A program made the translations under genes and the position numbers. The notes beneath the pieces are model-generated. The model did no database searches. It had not been told where the DNA came from and saw nothing but the letters and a program-made list of their open reading frames with translations. Below, one piece after another: positions 1-6,491 of a stretch of DNA of 9,299 bases; position 1 is the stretch's first letter; every line of letters starts with the position of its first letter. The DNA comes from Chloroflexia bacterium. Its GTDB lineage: Bacteria; Chloroflexota; Chloroflexia; Thermomicrobiales; UBA6265. The stretch lies in NCBI GenBank assembly GCA_013696265.1, contig JACCYX010000507.1, positions 1 through 9,299 on the forward strand, given 5' to 3'.

Positions 1-184
1 GCGAAGCGGTATCGCGGCTCCTGACCAGGTGTACCGGCTATCGCTACGCTGCGCCGTATCCAGCGGGGCCGGGATGTCTCGCAAGCTCGACATGACAGGG
101 TGGGGAAGAGCCGCAACCGTCAATCAACCTTGGACAGAGTAGTGAGTTGAGGTTCAGGCGAAGAGACGTTTCGGAGACGTGGAA
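1..184. other. Intergenic stretch, no supportable gene
   Basis: I see no convincing coding region here on either strand; open frames running into it from the right are antisense to the Mrp gene. The stretch holds a 19-base string, CCGTATCCAGCGGGGCCGG (54-72), that recurs exactly inside the MITE-like element at 6434-6452. It also holds an imperfect symmetry, ATGTC (74-78) and GACAT (89-93), around the string GCAAGCTCG, which resembles the core of the palindromic repeats at 5260, 8861 and 8971. It may be a remnant of dispersed non-coding repeats, but the upstream neighbour is outside the window. Confidence 0.4.
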
Positions 185-212
185 CGGGCCGACCCCTGTT
201 GGGATCGGCCCG
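185..212 (-). terminator. Stem-loop after the Mrp gene, probable terminator
   Basis: CGGGCCGA (185-192) pairs perfectly with TCGGCCCG (205-212). After one mismatch, CCC (194-196) pairs with GGG (201-203), leaving a four-base loop. The structure begins 33 bases beyond the Mrp stop codon in the direction of its transcription. No long U tract follows, so it may be an atypical intrinsic terminator or a 3' end protecting hairpin. A second, mutually exclusive pairing is possible: ACGTTTCGG (166-174) with CCGAAACGT (210-218). Confidence 0.5.
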
Positions 213-244
213 AAACGTTACTGGTGAGGATGGCCGGAAAGCTA

Positions 245-1348
245 TCAGACCGTCTTCAGCATGATCGTCGGCTTGCGGGGCTTGGCTACCGCCTGCACCG
301 CAAGCTGCGTCGCCACCCGCTCGGCGAGGTGCCCGAAGGCGATCGCCGAGGCCGATTCCGGGGCCGCGACCACGATCGGGATGCCCTCGTCGCCGCCGAC
401 GCCGATCGCGGGCTCGATTGGGATCTGGCCCAGCAACTCCACGCCGTTCTCGTCGGCGGTGCGCTGGCCGCCCCCTTCGCCAAAGATGTTGTAGCGAATC
501 CCGTCACTTGGCGAAATGAACCCGCTCATGTTCTCGACGATGCCCAGGATCGGCGTCTTCACCTCTTGGAACATCTTCAGGCCCTTGACCGCGTCGGCCA
601 GCGCCACTTGTTGGGGCGTGGTCACGATCACCGCCCCGGCGATCGGGATCTTCTGCACCAGCGTGAGCTGAACGTCACCGGTGCCGGGCGGCAGGTCGAG
701 CACCAGGTAATCGAGGTTGCCCCAGTTCACGTCGTTCAGGAACTGGTTGATCAACTGGGCGACCAGCGGCCCGCGCCAGATCAGGGCCTTGGTCGGATCG
801 AGGATGAAGCCGATGCTCATCAGGCTCACGCCGTGGGCTTCGAGCGGAACGATCTTGTTGTCCTTCATCAGCGGTTTTTCGCTGGCGCCCATCATCAGCG
901 GCACGCTCGGGCCGTAGACATCGGCGTCGAGCAGACCGACCTTCGCCCCGGCCTGGGCCAGCGAGACCGCCAGGTTGGCGGCCACCGTTGATTTGCCGAC
1001 GCCGCCCTTGCCCGAGGCGACCGCGATCGTGTTCTTCACGCCCGGTATCGGTTGGGCATCGGATCGCCCGCCTCCGCTGGCACGGACCTTGGTGCGCCAT
1101 TCGATCGCGATCCGCTCGACCCCGCCGATCGTGCCTAAAGCGGCGCGCACATCGCGCTCGATTTTTTCGCGCGTGGTGCTGATCGGACTCAACAACTCGA
1201 TCGTGAGCTGGACATCGCGGCCGTGAATCTGGACATTGGGCACCAGTTTGAGGTCGACCAGCCCCCGGCCGGTCGCCGGTTCGGCAACGCTTCGCAGCGC
1301 ATTGAGCACCTGCTCCTGCGTAAGCACGTCAACACCGTTGTCCATCAT
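245..1348 (-). CDS. mrp: Mrp/ApbC (NBP35-type) P-loop ATPase lacking the Fe-S cysteines
   Basis: This is a cytoplasmic ATPase of the Mrp/ApbC/Nbp35 family, which in other bacteria carries and transfers iron-sulfur clusters. With the start at ATG 1348 it has 367 residues. An N-terminal MIP18-like (DUF59) domain covers about residues 8-88 and a MinD-like ATPase domain about 104-345. The deviant Walker A is GKGGVGKST (113-121), with the signature lysine K114 and P-loop K119. DLPPGTGD lies at 218-225 and ENMS at 272-275. Where most family members have FxCPxCG, this protein reads FISPSDG (277-283), and I find no cysteine anywhere in it. An upstream frame back to 1456 gives an arginine-rich, family-unlike extension, so I chose the ATG pair at 1348/1345; the ribosome binding site there is weak. 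From memory, actinobacterial Mrp proteins also lack these cysteines. Family assignment is very secure; the in vivo cargo is unknown. Confidence 0.93.
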   Translation of the reverse strand: MMDNGVDVLTQEQVLNALRSVAEPATGRGLVDLKLVPNVQIHGRDVQLTIELLSPISTTREKIERDVRAALGTIGGVERIAIEWRTKVRASGGGRSDAQPIPGVKNTIAVASGKGGVGKSTVAANLAVSLAQAGAKVGLLDADVYGPSVPLMMGASEKPLMKDNKIVPLEAHGVSLMSIGFILDPTKALIWRGPLVAQLINQFLNDVNWGNLDYLVLDLPPGTGDVQLTLVQKIPIAGAVIVTTPQQVALADAVKGLKMFQEVKTPILGIVENMSGFISPSDGIRYNIFGEGGGQRTADENGVELLGQIPIEPAIGVGGDEGIPIVVAAPESASAIAFGHLAERVATQLAVQAVAKPRKPTIMLKTV

Positions 1349-1447
1349 ATGAAAACGCCTGAACCTTTCCTGTCGGGGAGCATGGGTGTCGCGTCTGCTG
1401 GATCGGGTCAGAACCCGCCTGACCAGGTGCGAACGTCTCGCCGGAAA

Positions 1448-1463
1448 CGGGCACATTTGCCCG
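1448..1463 (-). promoter_or_regulatory. 6-4-6 palindrome between dioxygenase and Mrp genes
   Basis: CGGGCA (1448-1453) and TGCCCG (1458-1463) form a perfect hairpin with a CATT loop on the plus strand. It lies between the stop of the dioxygenase gene and the start of the Mrp gene, both on the minus strand. Read on that strand the hairpin is followed by TTTCC, so it could be a weak terminator for the dioxygenase or an operator for Mrp. I cannot choose between these. Confidence 0.35.
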
Positions 1464-1558
1464 ACGGCGGCGCGCAGCTTGACGCACTCACCAGTGTAGC
1501 CGTCGCGTCGAGGCGGATGGGTGGAAAGACCGGCTGGATGGGCGGGGTGATAGGCACG

Positions 1559-2350
1559 TTATGCCGCCGGGTCGATGCCGAGCAGGATCGTTCCGGTGAA
1601 CCCGTCCTCGACGGCATCAGGTTTGGCCTGTTCGAGGGTAACGAACACGCTCCCGTCATCGAGGTGCGAGGCGAGGATGCCATCTTCGGAGGCGAGCAGG
1701 AAGGTTGACGTCCGGCTGGCGTAGGGCTCGATCTCGGCGACCAGATCGGTGATCGCGTCGGCGAAGCCGATCTGCCCGGTGTGCGCCGTGGTTCCGCCTT
1801 CGTAGGTTCCATCTTCCGTCTCGCCGCCGAGGTGGACCGAGAGATGGATGTGAATGGCCCGGCCGCCATACCAGCCGGGGTAGAGCGTCGTGAAGGTCAC
1901 GTTGCCCGCGTCGTCGCTCAATTGAATGCCACGCAGGAACGTGCCCGCGTCTGATCCATCTTCGACATAAGCGGCATCGCCGGCCTGGCCGCCAGGGCTG
2001 TTGTCGACGAAGCCGGAGTAGAAGCCGTTGGCGTCGCAGTGCCAGATTTCGACCGCCGCGTTGGCGATCGGCGTGCAGGTTTCGGCATCGACCACCGTCA
2101 TCGTCAGGTTGAGCGGAACCCCGGCCTTGCCGTCGGTAATGTCCTGGCGGACCAACATGTCGTCCAGATAATACGGTCCCTCGGTCATCCCGGGCGACAG
2201 CAGGCACGACGAAAGAGGGGCGGAATCGCTCTCTGGCGAAGATGTATCGTCCTGCGCGAAAACGGCCCCTCCCACTGTGAGCGGAGCGATGGTCGCCCCG
2301 GCTAGGCCGGCGACCATCCGCCGCCGATTGAGTTCCGCTTGAAACACCAT
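1559..2350 (-). CDS. Tat-exported intradiol ring-cleavage dioxygenase
   Basis: This is a non-haem Fe(III) intradiol dioxygenase, of the protocatechuate 3,4-dioxygenase/catechol 1,2-dioxygenase fold. Such enzymes open catechol-type rings between the two hydroxyls to give muconate-type products. It has 263 residues from ATG 2350. A GGAGG (plus-strand CCTCC, 2357-2361) lies exactly 6 bases before that ATG, which decides the start over upstream alternatives. The N-terminus is a Tat signal: NRRRMVAG (8-15), a hydrophobic stretch to about 31, then a likely cleavage after VFA (30-32). The four expected iron ligands are present: Y111 in GFYSGF, Y161 in YPGWYG, and H167 and H169 in IHIH. EGPYY (57-61) and RQDITDG (68-74) match the family. 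No second subunit is encoded nearby. Location outside the membrane follows from the Tat signal; the substrate is not readable from sequence, though lignin-derived catechols are known substrates of exported relatives. Confidence 0.9.
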   Translation of the reverse strand: MVFQAELNRRRMVAGLAGATIAPLTVGGAVFAQDDTSSPESDSAPLSSCLLSPGMTEGPYYLDDMLVRQDITDGKAGVPLNLTMTVVDAETCTPIANAAVEIWHCDANGFYSGFVDNSPGGQAGDAAYVEDGSDAGTFLRGIQLSDDAGNVTFTTLYPGWYGGRAIHIHLSVHLGGETEDGTYEGGTTAHTGQIGFADAITDLVAEIEPYASRTSTFLLASEDGILASHLDDGSVFVTLEQAKPDAVEDGFTGTILLGIDPAA

Positions 2351-2402
2351 GGTAAACCTCCAGACAGGGTTGACGTCAGACATACAACGTTCAGTTGATC
2401 CG

Positions 2403-2624
2403 TTACGAAACGAAGTATGCGGCCACACTCGCACCTGGCGGGAACGTGGTTCCGTATCCCATGGCCGCAAGCACAATGACGATCGAAGCGAGCGTCAACG
2501 CCGTGGCAATCGTAGCCAGCCGTGGTAGAGCCGAGTCATGCGGGCGTCGCCGGTGGGGAGCGTGCGCCGGAATTCGTGACTCACGCCCGGCGGCAAGGTG
2601 GGAATGGGAGGAATCGGGAGACAT
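2403..2624 (-). CDS. Small single-pass membrane protein, unknown function
   Basis: This 73-residue protein is not one I recognise. Its N-terminal half (1-35) is polar and rich in His, Arg, Ser and Pro. One hydrophobic segment, about residues 36-56 (LATIATALTLASIVIVLAA and neighbours), is long enough to span the membrane, and a short GYGTTFPPG tail follows. The main evidence that it is real is an AAGGAG (plus-strand 2631-2636) placed exactly 6 bases before its ATG. It also lies just upstream of the dioxygenase, which starts 52 bases after its stop on the same strand, so the two may be co-transcribed. It could be a membrane partner of the exported enzyme, but that is only inferred from position. 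Short length and lack of a known family keep confidence moderate. Confidence 0.5.
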   Translation of the reverse strand: MSPDSSHSHLAAGRESRIPAHAPHRRRPHDSALPRLATIATALTLASIVIVLAAMGYGTTFPPGASVAAYFVS

Positions 2625-2753
2625 GCTCGGCTCCTTGCCGCGGCAGAAGTATCCAACAGGAGGAACGATCGGGTCCCCTGCTCAAGGCTCGTTTGGAACG
2701 TGCCGGGAGTTGGCTGGGAGTGTTTGGCCAGGCGAGAACGTCGATTGTCCCGG

Positions 2754-3371
2754 TCAGGAATGCCGGACCGCTGCCCCATTGAGCACGATGTCGATGACGG
2801 CCGCCGCCAGTTCCTGGCCGCTCTGAACCTCACGCGCGGGGTTGTGGAGCAATGGCCAGATCGTGGAGAAGAGGAGGGTCATCAGGACAGTCGAGTCGAC
2901 ATCACCGCGAACCTGGCCGTGCTCCTTGGCCCGCGCGATCATGCGCAGGACCGCCTGGTAGCGGGCATCGAGATGCGGCGGACGCAGCGTCTTCTGGACC
3001 TCGGGCGGCAATTGCTGGTTGATCTTGGCGTGCATCAGCCAGCCGTAATTGTTGGCGATGGCATACATGTTGCGCATGCCCACCCGAATCCCGTTGAGCG
3101 GATCATCCTCGTCCTCACCCTCGCTCAATCCGGCGGCGATTTCGCCGGCCAGGCCGCGGCACAGCTCGATGAGAAGGTCATCCTTGCCTGGGAAGTTCCG
3201 GTAGATTGTGCCAATCCCGAGTCCGGCGCTGTCCGCGATGTCCTTCATTTCGGCGGTTACGCCCTGCTCGGCGAACACGCGTTTCGCCGCATCGAGAATG
3301 CGCTGCCGGTTGGCGCGGGCGTCGGATCGTTTTGCCGGTGGGCCGTCACGTTGCCGCTGGGGAATAACCAT
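2754..3371 (-). CDS. TetR/AcrR-family transcriptional regulator
   Basis: This 205-residue DNA-binding repressor has the usual TetR size. The N-terminal helix-turn-helix covers about residues 22-68, with the family signature ILDAAKRVFAEQG (25-37) and the turn plus recognition helix around IADSAGLGIGTIYRNFPGKDD (45-65). The C-terminal ligand-binding region (about 80-200) is variable, as expected, and its ligand cannot be read. The ATG at 3371 has an AGGTGG just upstream, at close spacing. The gene is divergent from the DHA2 exporter at 3650, and the 278-base spacer holds two similar symmetric sites (3417-3436 and 3526-3545). The classic arrangement is a local repressor that releases the exporter promoter when it binds a drug-like ligand. 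It could also affect the downstream small protein and dioxygenase genes, which lie on the same strand. Confidence 0.9.
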   Translation of the reverse strand: MVIPQRQRDGPPAKRSDARANRQRILDAAKRVFAEQGVTAEMKDIADSAGLGIGTIYRNFPGKDDLLIELCRGLAGEIAAGLSEGEDEDDPLNGIRVGMRNMYAIANNYGWLMHAKINQQLPPEVQKTLRPPHLDARYQAVLRMIARAKEHGQVRGDVDSTVLMTLLFSTIWPLLHNPAREVQSGQELAAAVIDIVLNGAAVRHS

Positions 3372-3416
3372 CGTCCACCTGTGTCACTCAAGGCTGATCG
3401 TAGACAGTACAATAAC

Positions 3417-3436
3417 CGGAATCGTTGCTCCGTATC
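3417..3436. promoter_or_regulatory. Operator-like site 1 (TetR side)
   Basis: The site reads CGGAATCGTTGCTCCGTATC. Its inner part, CGGA-N8-TCCG, is symmetric. It matches the second site at 3526-3545 in 15 of 20 positions, in the same orientation. It lies 14 bases downstream of a possible minus-strand -10 box, GATAAT (plus-strand ATTATC, 3451-3456), so a protein bound here would block TetR transcription. Binding by the neighbouring TetR protein is inferred from position. Confidence 0.5.
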
Positions 3437-3525
3437 TGCCTTGTCATCGAATTATCTATCCGAACCTGCCCGAAGGGCCAGACGCTCGATTGACCGCCTC
3501 GAAATGGTATTCTACCTACCTCAGG

Positions 3526-3545
3526 CGGAATAGCGATTCCGTATC
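3526..3545. promoter_or_regulatory. Operator-like site 2 (exporter side)
   Basis: The site reads CGGAATAGCGATTCCGTATC. CGGAAT (3526-3531) and ATTCCG (3536-3541) form a perfect 6-4-6 palindrome. The site lies 108 bases before the exporter ATG and about 30 bases after TTGACC (3490-3495), a possible -35 box; the matching -10 (TACCTA, 3513-3518) is poor. The flank TCCGTATC is shared exactly with site 1. It is a candidate TetR operator controlling the exporter promoter. Confidence 0.55.
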
Positions 3546-3649
3546 GGTACGGCGAGTGTTCCCCAGCCAACGTCAGGAAACGTGCTCTCGATCTCCATCG
3601 GAGCCGGTCGATGCTCGGGGCTACTGTTCACCACAGGGTTTGATTTCTC

Positions 3650-5242
3650 ATGACCGATCAGCGTTCTGACGTACCGGAAATGCCCAGCTCCGAAGGCAAC
3701 TCCTATCTCTCGCACCAGCAAATCCTGGTAGTCATGGCCGGGCTGCTGGCCGGGATGTTCCTCACCGCGCTCGACCAGAGCATCGTCGGCGTCGCCCTGC
3801 CCCGGATCGTCAGCGACCTGGGCGGTCTCGACAACCTCTCCTGGGTCGTCACCGCCTACTTGCTGACCTCGACCGCCACGACGCCGCTCTGGGGCAAGAT
3901 CTCCGACCTTTACGGCCGGCGCGTCATCTTCCAGACCGCGATCGTAATCTTCATCATTGGGTCGGCGCTCTGCGGCGTCAGCCAGGATCTGTACCAGTTG
4001 ATCGGGTTCCGGGCATTGCAGGGGATTGGCGGGGGCGGCCTGTTCGCGATCGCCTTCGCCGTGATCGGCGACATCATCCCGGCCCGCGAGCGCGGCCGGT
4101 ACCAGGGCTATTTCGGGGCCGTCTTCGGCGTGTCGAGCCTGGCCGGGCCGTTGCTCGGCGGCTGGTTCACCGATGGACCCGGCTGGCGCTGGATCTTCTG
4201 GGTTAACGTCCCGGTCGGGATCGCGGCCCTGATAATCACCTCGATCGCGCTCAAGCTCCCGGTTGTGCGGCGTGAACACGTCATCGACTACGCCGGGGCG
4301 GCGGCGATCGTCGGCGCCGTCTCCTCGCTCCTGCTCTACCTCAACTGGGCGGGCGATGCCTACGGCTGGACCTCCTGGCGGGGGCTGGCGCTGGCGATCG
4401 CCGCCGTCGTACTCGCCGTCGCCTTCGTCTTCATCGAGTTCCGGGCCACGGAACCGATCATCCCGATGAGCCTCTTCCGCAACCGGATCTTCTCCACCGG
4501 CACGGTCTTCTCGTTCCTGATGGGTTGGTGCATGTTCGGCGGCCTGATCTACCTGCCGGTCTACCTCCAGACCGCGAAGGGATTTTCGCCGACCGAATCC
4601 GGGCTGGCGATGTTCCCAGCCGTGGGCGGGGTGCTCACCCTTTCCATCACCTCGGGCCTGCTCATCACCAAAACAGGACGCTACCGGATTTTTCCGATCA
4701 TTGGGGGGTTCTTCCTGATCGCCGGTCTGGGCCTGCTCTCGCAACTCCAGGTCGATACCCCCTACTGGCGGATCGCCGTATCGGCCTTCCTCTTCGGGGC
4801 CGGTCTCGGGTTCTCGATGCAAACGATCACGGTCGCGGTCCAGAACGCCGTGCAGTTCCGGGACATGGGCGCCGCCACCAGCTCGATCACCTTCATGCGG
4901 TCACTGGGCGGGGCGATCGGCACGGCGTTCCTGGGGGCGGTGCTCGGCAACCGGTTGGCGCATCACCTGGGCGATGCGGTCGACAGGTCGGTGAACATCG
5001 ACGACATCGAGGCGATCCAAATCCTGCCGGATGGCATCCGGGAAATGGTGCTTAACGCCTACACCCTGGCGATCGACGACACCTTTCTCGCGACCGTCCC
5101 GATCGCGGTGCTCGCCTTGATCGCCGCCTTCTTCATCAGGGAGATCCCGCTCCGCACGGCGGACCAGGCGCCGGCGGCCGCGGCGGCGGAAGGGGCCGAG
5201 GAGCGTGACGAGGCCAGGGAGCCGGTTCTCTCCGGCCACTAG
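3650..5242 (+). CDS. DHA2-type MFS multidrug exporter (EmrB/QacA-like)
   Basis: This is a proton-coupled drug/H+ antiporter of the inner membrane, with 530 residues and about 14 predicted helices, the normal DHA2 size. Helix 1 carries LDQSIVGVALPRI (41-53), the D1 motif of this branch. WGKISDLYGRR (81-91) is motif A in the helix 2-3 loop, FRALQGIGGG (120-129) is motif B, and GVSSLAGPLLGGWFTD (160-175) is the antiporter motif C in helix 5, followed by GWRWIFWVNVPVG (178-190). A long polar loop before the last helix (about 436-473) is typical, and the C-terminus is an Ala/Glu-rich cytoplasmic tail. The ribosome binding site is weak at ATG 3650; an ATG at 3680 is possible. The substrate cannot be inferred. 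The divergent TetR gene suggests ligand-induced expression. Confidence 0.93.
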   Translation: MTDQRSDVPEMPSSEGNSYLSHQQILVVMAGLLAGMFLTALDQSIVGVALPRIVSDLGGLDNLSWVVTAYLLTSTATTPLWGKISDLYGRRVIFQTAIVIFIIGSALCGVSQDLYQLIGFRALQGIGGGGLFAIAFAVIGDIIPARERGRYQGYFGAVFGVSSLAGPLLGGWFTDGPGWRWIFWVNVPVGIAALIITSIALKLPVVRREHVIDYAGAAAIVGAVSSLLLYLNWAGDAYGWTSWRGLALAIAAVVLAVAFVFIEFRATEPIIPMSLFRNRIFSTGTVFSFLMGWCMFGGLIYLPVYLQTAKGFSPTESGLAMFPAVGGVLTLSITSGLLITKTGRYRIFPIIGGFFLIAGLGLLSQLQVDTPYWRIAVSAFLFGAGLGFSMQTITVAVQNAVQFRDMGAATSSITFMRSLGGAIGTAFLGAVLGNRLAHHLGDAVDRSVNIDDIEAIQILPDGIREMVLNAYTLAIDDTFLATVPIAVLALIAAFFIREIPLRTADQAPAAAAAEGAEERDEAREPVLSGH

Positions 5243-5259
5243 GGGGCGGTGATGCACCC

Positions 5260-5290
5260 GTAGGGTTGCCGAGCTTGTCTCGGCCCCTGG
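5260..5290 (+). repeat. Palindromic repeat, copy 1, between convergent genes
   Basis: The repeat starts GTAGGGTTGCCGAG, has a CTTGT loop, and closes with CTCGG and CCCT. It folds as an inner 5-bp stem (CCGAG with CTCGG) and an outer AGGG/CCCT stem. It begins 18 bases after the exporter stop and ends 19 bases before the nitroreductase stop on the other strand, so it may serve as a two-way terminator. Related copies lie at 8861-8890, 8913-8945 (degenerate) and 8971-9000. Confidence 0.65.
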
Positions 5291-5308
5291 TGGGTGTGGC
5301 ACGTCCTA

Positions 5309-5899
5309 CTACCATCGCTCCCTGTGCCAGATCGTGTCGAGGTCGCGGTGCCCGCGTTTCAATGAGCCCGATTTTCGGTCTGGCGCGGCGTGCCCAATCA
5401 TGACGACGCCAATGGGAAGGTACTCGTCGGGTATCCCGAGCAGGTCCCGCAGGTCGTTCGGGTTTGGGACCCCGATGAAGGCCGAGCCCAGCCCCTCATT
5501 GACCGCCGCGAGCAGGACCAGCATCAGCGAGCAGCCCGCGTCGGTGTGCCAGTAGGGGACAGGCCAGGCAATTTCGTCGCCGTCGGCGTCGACCTTGTCG
5601 GGCTCGTTGTAGCGGTCGTGATAGAGCCGCTCGCTGGTGCAGATCACGATCTGGACCGGGGCGCCGGAGATGAAGGGATCGAATCCGTCTTTGACGTAGT
5701 GTTCTTCGCCGCCGATCAGGCCGATCGCCCGCCGGGTTTCGGGATCGGTGACGGTCACGAAGACCACGCCCTGGCTGAACCCGGCGCTCGGCGCCCGCTG
5801 GGCGGTGGCGACGATACGCTCGATCACGTCGCCGGGAACGGGCTCATCGGTGAAGTTCCGCACCATGCGCCGCTTGCGCACGACCTCCATGAGATCCAT
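5309..5899 (-). CDS. FMN-dependent nitroreductase-family protein
   Basis: This 196-residue cytoplasmic flavoprotein belongs to the nitroreductase superfamily. Members bind FMN as dimers and use NAD(P)H or another donor to reduce nitro groups, quinones or enones. The N-terminal RKRRMVRNF (8-16) gives the phosphate-binding arginines, APSAGFSQ (36-43) is the conserved FMN loop, and GLGSAFIG (136-143) is the C-terminal flavin-contact segment. The tail (GHRDLDTIWHRERW, 183-196) and the PVPYWHTDAG region (113-122) match an uncharacterised subfamily that I recall from actinobacteria and Chloroflexota. The ATG at 5899 has GAGGAG about 9 bases upstream, which itself encodes the last residues of the preceding gene. 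That gene, an F420-type reductase, stops 6 bases before this start, so the two are almost certainly translated from one message. The physiological substrate is unknown. Confidence 0.88.
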   Translation of the reverse strand: MDLMEVVRKRRMVRNFTDEPVPGDVIERIVATAQRAPSAGFSQGVVFVTVTDPETRRAIGLIGGEEHYVKDGFDPFISGAPVQIVICTSERLYHDRYNEPDKVDADGDEIAWPVPYWHTDAGCSLMLVLLAAVNEGLGSAFIGVPNPNDLRDLLGIPDEYLPIGVVMIGHAAPDRKSGSLKRGHRDLDTIWHRERW

Positions 5900-5905
5900 C
5901 GGGAG

Positions 5906-6301
5906 TTACTCCTCGTTCGGGTTGCGGGCCGTCACGTACAGGAAGTGCCGCACGCCGATCAGGCCGACCGCCCACTGGACAAACCAGGGCAGCGGCTGGG
6001 AGCGGGGATCGCTCTCGACAATCCGCGCCTCGGTCAGGGCATACGTCACTCCACCATACACCCCGTCGCACGAACCGGCGGTGAACAGGTTGCGGACCCA
6101 CTCGGCGCCCGGCCCATAGGTCAGCACGATCAGGAAGCCATCGGGCTGGCGGAAGGCCCAGACCGGCGTCTCGTAGCGCCTGCCGCTCCGGCGGCCGATA
6201 TGCCGGATCAGGATGAACGGCGGAAACCGGCCCGCCAGCCGACGGGCAACCGGATTGGTCCAGTAGCGGTTCGTCTTCGCGACAATGCGGGGAAAGGGCA
6301 T
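5906..6301 (-). CDS. Deazaflavin (F420)-dependent oxidoreductase, DDN family
   Basis: With ATG 6301 as start this is a 131-residue protein of the split-beta-barrel DDN/F420H2-dependent quinone reductase family. Members use reduced coenzyme F420 to reduce quinones, nitroimidazoles or other activated compounds. The start MPFPRIVAKTNRYWTNPVARR is typical of the family. The hallmark GRRSGRRYETPV (36-47) follows, then YGPGAEWVRNL (62-72), corresponding to the usual PxWxxNL segment that contacts the deazaflavin. The frame extends to a TTG at 6337, but the extra 12 residues are not family-like and neither start has a strong ribosome binding site. It is the first gene of a two-gene unit with the nitroreductase. 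Its presence implies that the host makes or imports F420. A MITE-like element ends 52 bases before the ATG, in its promoter region. Confidence 0.85.
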   Translation of the reverse strand: MPFPRIVAKTNRYWTNPVARRLAGRFPPFILIRHIGRRSGRRYETPVWAFRQPDGFLIVLTYGPGAEWVRNLFTAGSCDGVYGGVTYALTEARIVESDPRSQPLPWFVQWAVGLIGVRHFLYVTARNPNEE

Positions 6302-6352
6302 GGATGGAATCACTTTCGATGGTCGTCGTGGAGTCAAGCCGTCAGCATATAA

Positions 6353-6491
6353 GAGCCTGCGCCAAGAGGCAGGTCGGCCGCGAGCAGCGGGGTGGACAAC
6401 CCTGCCTTCCTGCTGGCGAGATCCGGGATGCGACCGTATCCAGCGGGGCCGGTCCGCCCGTACGACCCAAAGCGCCTCTTGGCGCAGGCTC
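6353..6491. mobile_element. MITE-like element, 139 bp, with TAA target duplication
   Basis: The left end GAGCCTGCGCCAAGAGGC (6353-6370) is the exact reverse complement of the right end GCCTCTTGGCGCAGGCTC (6474-6491), giving 18-base perfect terminal inverted repeats. TAA flanks both sides directly (6350-6352 and 6492-6494), as a 3-bp target duplication would; because TAA's outer bases also pair, the symmetry extends to 19. The 103-base interior has no credible gene. GAGCCTG ends with TNA duplications recall the IS1031 group of the IS5 family (from memory), so it may be a non-autonomous derivative moved by such a transposase. It lies between the divergent F420-reductase and antitoxin genes and could influence both promoters. 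Confidence 0.75.
6434..6452 (+). repeat. 19-base exact repeat inside the MITE-like element
   Basis: CCGTATCCAGCGGGGCCGG occurs here and again at 54-72, with unrelated flanks on both sides. Just upstream, GATCCGGGATGC (inside the element) also recurs in the spacer before the Gfo/Idh/MocA gene (about 7693-7704). The element's interior may therefore be assembled from sequence that is dispersed in this genome. Confidence 0.6.

Noticed and set aside
2495..2833. Minus-strand 112-codon frame overlapping the small membrane protein and the TetR end
   Set aside because: Arg/Ser/Pro-rich with no hydrophobic or domain pattern and no ribosome binding site; the overlapping 73-codon frame at 2403-2624 has a well-placed AAGGAG.
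2598..3533. Plus-strand open frame of 311 codons
   Set aside because: It is antisense to the TetR gene and crosses the operator region; no domain or good start signal.
3521..4822. Minus-strand open frame of 433 codons
   Set aside because: It is antisense to the MFS exporter; the translation is a highly charged, low-complexity string rich in Asp, Glu, Arg and Pro with no recognisable fold.
5390..6352. Plus-strand open frame of 320 codons
   Set aside because: It overlaps the nitroreductase and F420-reductase genes on the other strand, which have clear motifs and ribosome binding sites; the translation is typical antisense composition.
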